From: JBDTDV01 sp039922875
GTDB lineage: Bacteria > Actinomycetota > Actinomycetes > Actinomycetales > Microbacteriaceae
Reading direction: 5' to 3'
Assembly (NCBI GenBank): GCA_039922875.1
Contig: JBDTDV010000020.1
Span: 1-51,659, forward strand
DNA length: 51,659 bases
Every line of letters starts with the position of its first letter. Position 1 is the first letter of the stretch. The notes beneath the pieces are model-generated. The model had not been told where the DNA came from, ran no database searches, and worked only from the letters and a program-made list of their open reading frames with translations. Below, piece after piece: positions 50,071 through 51,659 of the stretch. Position numbers and translations under genes: made by a program.

Positions 50071-51659
50071 GCGGCAATAGTACGGAACTGGGCCAGCCGA
50101 AGAGCACCTCCCCGCGGCACGGGGGACCGGCGCCGGCCGAACGCGACATCGTTGCGATCACCCGAGCACTGGTCTCGGTCAGCGACAAGACCGGACTGAT
50201 CGAACTGGCCTCTGCGCTGGCTGGCGCGGGCGTTGAGATCGTCTCGACCGGTTCCACCGCGGCCGGCATCCGCGCGGCCGGGTTCCCGGTGACCGATGTC
50301 GCCTCTGTCACCGGCTTCCCGGAGTCGCTGGATGGCCGGGTCAAGACGCTGCACCCGGCGGTGCACGCCGGGATCCTCGCCGACCTGCGGTTGCCCTCAC
50401 ACCGCCAGCAGCTGGTCGAGCTGGGCATCACCCCGATCGACCTGGTGGTGGTCAACCTGTATCCGTTCGTGGAGACGGTGGCCTCCGGCGCCGATGACGA
50501 CGCGGTGATCGAGAAGATCGACATCGGTGGCCCCGCGATGGTCCGGTCTTCCGCGAAGAACTTCGCCAACGTCGCGGTCGTCGTCTCGCCGGAGGCATAC
50601 CCGGAGTTGATCGCCGCGGTGCGGGCCGGCGGTACTTCGCTGAGCCAGCGTCACGCCCTGGCCGCTGCCGCGTTCGCGCATACTGCAGAGTATGACGCTG
50701 CGGTGGCCGGGTGGTTTGCCGGTTCCGGATCGGAACCTGGCGCTGCTGCCGGGTTTGCCGGTTCCGGATCCGAACCTGGCGCTGCTGCCGCTGCCGAGGG
50801 TGCCCCGGCGTCCGACGGCGCCGGCGCATTGGGCAGCGCGGTGCTCGCCGCCACGCTGCGCTATGGGGAGAACTCCCATCAGCAGGCTCGACTGTTCGCT
50901 GAGCCGAACGGGCATGGCATCGCTCAGGCGGAACAACTGCACGGCAAGGCGATGTCGTACAACAACTACGTCGACGCGGACGCCGCCCTGCGCGCCGCGT
51001 TCGATTTCGCCGAGCCGGCCGTCGCGGTCGTCAAACACGCCAACCCGTGCGGCATCGCGGTAGACGACGACATCGCCCAGGCACACCGCAAGGCGCACGC
51101 CTGCGATCCGGTCTCCGCTTACGGCGGGGTGATCGCCGCCAACCGGACCGTCACGTTGGCCATGGCAGAAACGGTCAAGGACATTTTCACCGAGGTAGTC
51201 GTTGCGCCCGGCTTCGAGCCGGCAGCACAGGACCTACTGTCGACCAAGAAGAATCTGCGACTGCTGAAGCTCCCGCTCGACTACCGGCGCGATCCGGTCG
51301 AGTTCCGCCAGATCTCCGGCGGCTATCTGCAACAGAGCCCCGACACCTTCGCGTCTGGTGCTGGCACCGGGCCGGCCAGCGCGACGGCAGCCACCCTCGA
51401 CAGCTGGAATCTGGTTTCCGGTCCGGCGGCCGACGCGGCCACCCGCGCCGACCTCGAATTCGCCTGGAAGGCCTGCCGGTCGGTGAAGTCGAATGCGATC
51501 CTGCTCGCGCATGACCAGGCATCCGTCGGCGTCGGGATGGGCCAGGTCAACCGGGTCGACTCTTGCCACCTCGCCGTCGACCGAGCTGGCGAACGTGCCA
51601 GGGGTGCCGTCGCAGCATCCGATGCGTACTTCCCCTTCGCCGACGGACTGCAGGTACTG
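50067..51659 (+). CDS. purH: Bifunctional AICAR formyltransferase/IMP cyclohydrolase (3' end outside window)
   Basis: 531 codons of PurH are visible; the frame is still open at the window edge. The N-terminal IMP cyclohydrolase domain has LVSVSDKTGLIELA, STGSTA, GRVKTLHPAVHAGIL and KIDIGGPAMVRSSAKN. The AICAR transformylase part has LRYGENSHQQA, then VVKHANPCGIAV. Between the domains, residues about 217-255 hold an unusual Gly/Ala/Ser/Glu-rich insert made by a 39-bp in-frame duplication. An N-terminal extension of about 30 residues precedes the cyclohydrolase fold. PurH performs the last two steps to IMP, which GuaB then uses. Confidence 0.96.
   Translation, partial: MSGNSTELGQPKSTSPRHGGPAPAERDIVAITRALVSVSDKTGLIELASALAGAGVEIVSTGSTAAGIRAAGFPVTDVASVTGFPESLDGRVKTLHPAVHAGILADLRLPSHRQQLVELGITPIDLVVVNLYPFVETVASGADDDAVIEKIDIGGPAMVRSSAKNFANVAVVVSPEAYPELIAAVRAGGTSLSQRHALAAAAFAHTAEYDAAVAGWFAGSGSEPGAAAGFAGSGSEPGAAAAAEGAPASDGAGALGSAVLAATLRYGENSHQQARLFAEPNGHGIAQAEQLHGKAMSYNNYVDADAALRAAFDFAEPAVAVVKHANPCGIAVDDDIAQAHRKAHACDPVSAYGGVIAANRTVTLAMAETVKDIFTEVVVAPGFEPAAQDLLSTKKNLRLLKLPLDYRRDPVEFRQISGGYLQQSPDTFASGAGTGPASATAATLDSWNLVSGPAADAATRADLEFAWKACRSVKSNAILLAHDQASVGVGMGQVNRVDSCHLAVDRAGERARGAVAASDAYFPFADGLQVL
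50715..50789 (+). repeat. 39-bp in-frame tandem duplication in purH
   Basis: The unit begins TTTGCCGGTTCCGGATC and encodes FAGSGSEPGAAAG; two adjacent copies (from 50715 and from 50754) differ only by a G/C change at the end of GGATCG/GGATCC and at the junction. It lies in the linker between the two enzyme domains and keeps the frame. Confidence 0.85.

Overview
The window is high-GC DNA from an actinobacterium. The gene neighbourhoods (two CIRCE sites before groES, guaB/guaB3, SURF1-DUF3817-guaA, pcrA, sucCD-perM-like-purN-purH) suggest Microbacteriaceae or a close relative. This is inferred from gene content and order; no 16S or other marker is present.

Layout. 1-13.3 kb is housekeeping: the 5' end of a divergent methyltransferase-like gene, about 500 bp of low-complexity repeats, groES behind two CIRCE operators, rarD, guaB, a MalY-type C-S lyase/aminotransferase, guaB3, an SCO6745-like gene, glpD, and a four-gene ECF vitamin-uptake operon. 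32.9-51.7 kb is again mostly housekeeping: a KhtT/KhtU-like K+/H+ antiporter, SURF1, DUF3817, guaA, an S53 peptidase, a Bax-inhibitor-1 protein, a glycerophosphodiesterase, pcrA, a VIT-type transporter, an MpaB-like protein, sucC, sucD, a PerM-like protein, purN and purH (running off the end).

Between them, about 13.28-32.77 kb, lies a dense 20-gene accessory cluster, which is the interesting part. It combines three systems normally seen apart. (i) Most of a Nit1C-type cluster (sll0787-like AIR synthase, sll0786/MSMEG_0567-like GNAT, MSMEG_0568-like radical SAM, MSMEG_0565-like glycosyltransferase, MSMEG_0572/Sll0783-like protein) without the signature nitrilase. (ii) A complete set of homologues of the bacterial coenzyme M pathway (XcbB, XcbC, XcbE, XcbD) in one translationally coupled run. 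(iii) Homologues of all three oxamate carbamoyltransferase subunits (AllF/FdrA, AllG/DUF1116, AllH/DUF2877) plus carbamate kinase. The allG and allH homologues are in the same run as the CoM-type genes, and the carbamate kinase and FdrA genes are coupled to the Nit1C glycosyltransferase. An OsmC protein, a single-cysteine FAD disulfide reductase, a cysteine-rich unknown protein, a small basic protein, an amidohydrolase and an XRE-cupin regulator complete it.

Working hypothesis (inference): a thiol (CoM or a relative) is made locally and used as carrier or co-substrate in degrading a small nitrogen compound. A carbamoyl group is released to phosphate by the AllFGH-like enzyme, and carbamate kinase recovers ATP, ammonia and CO2. 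No epoxyalkane:CoM transferase, alkene monooxygenase, nitrilase or mobile element is visible in the window.
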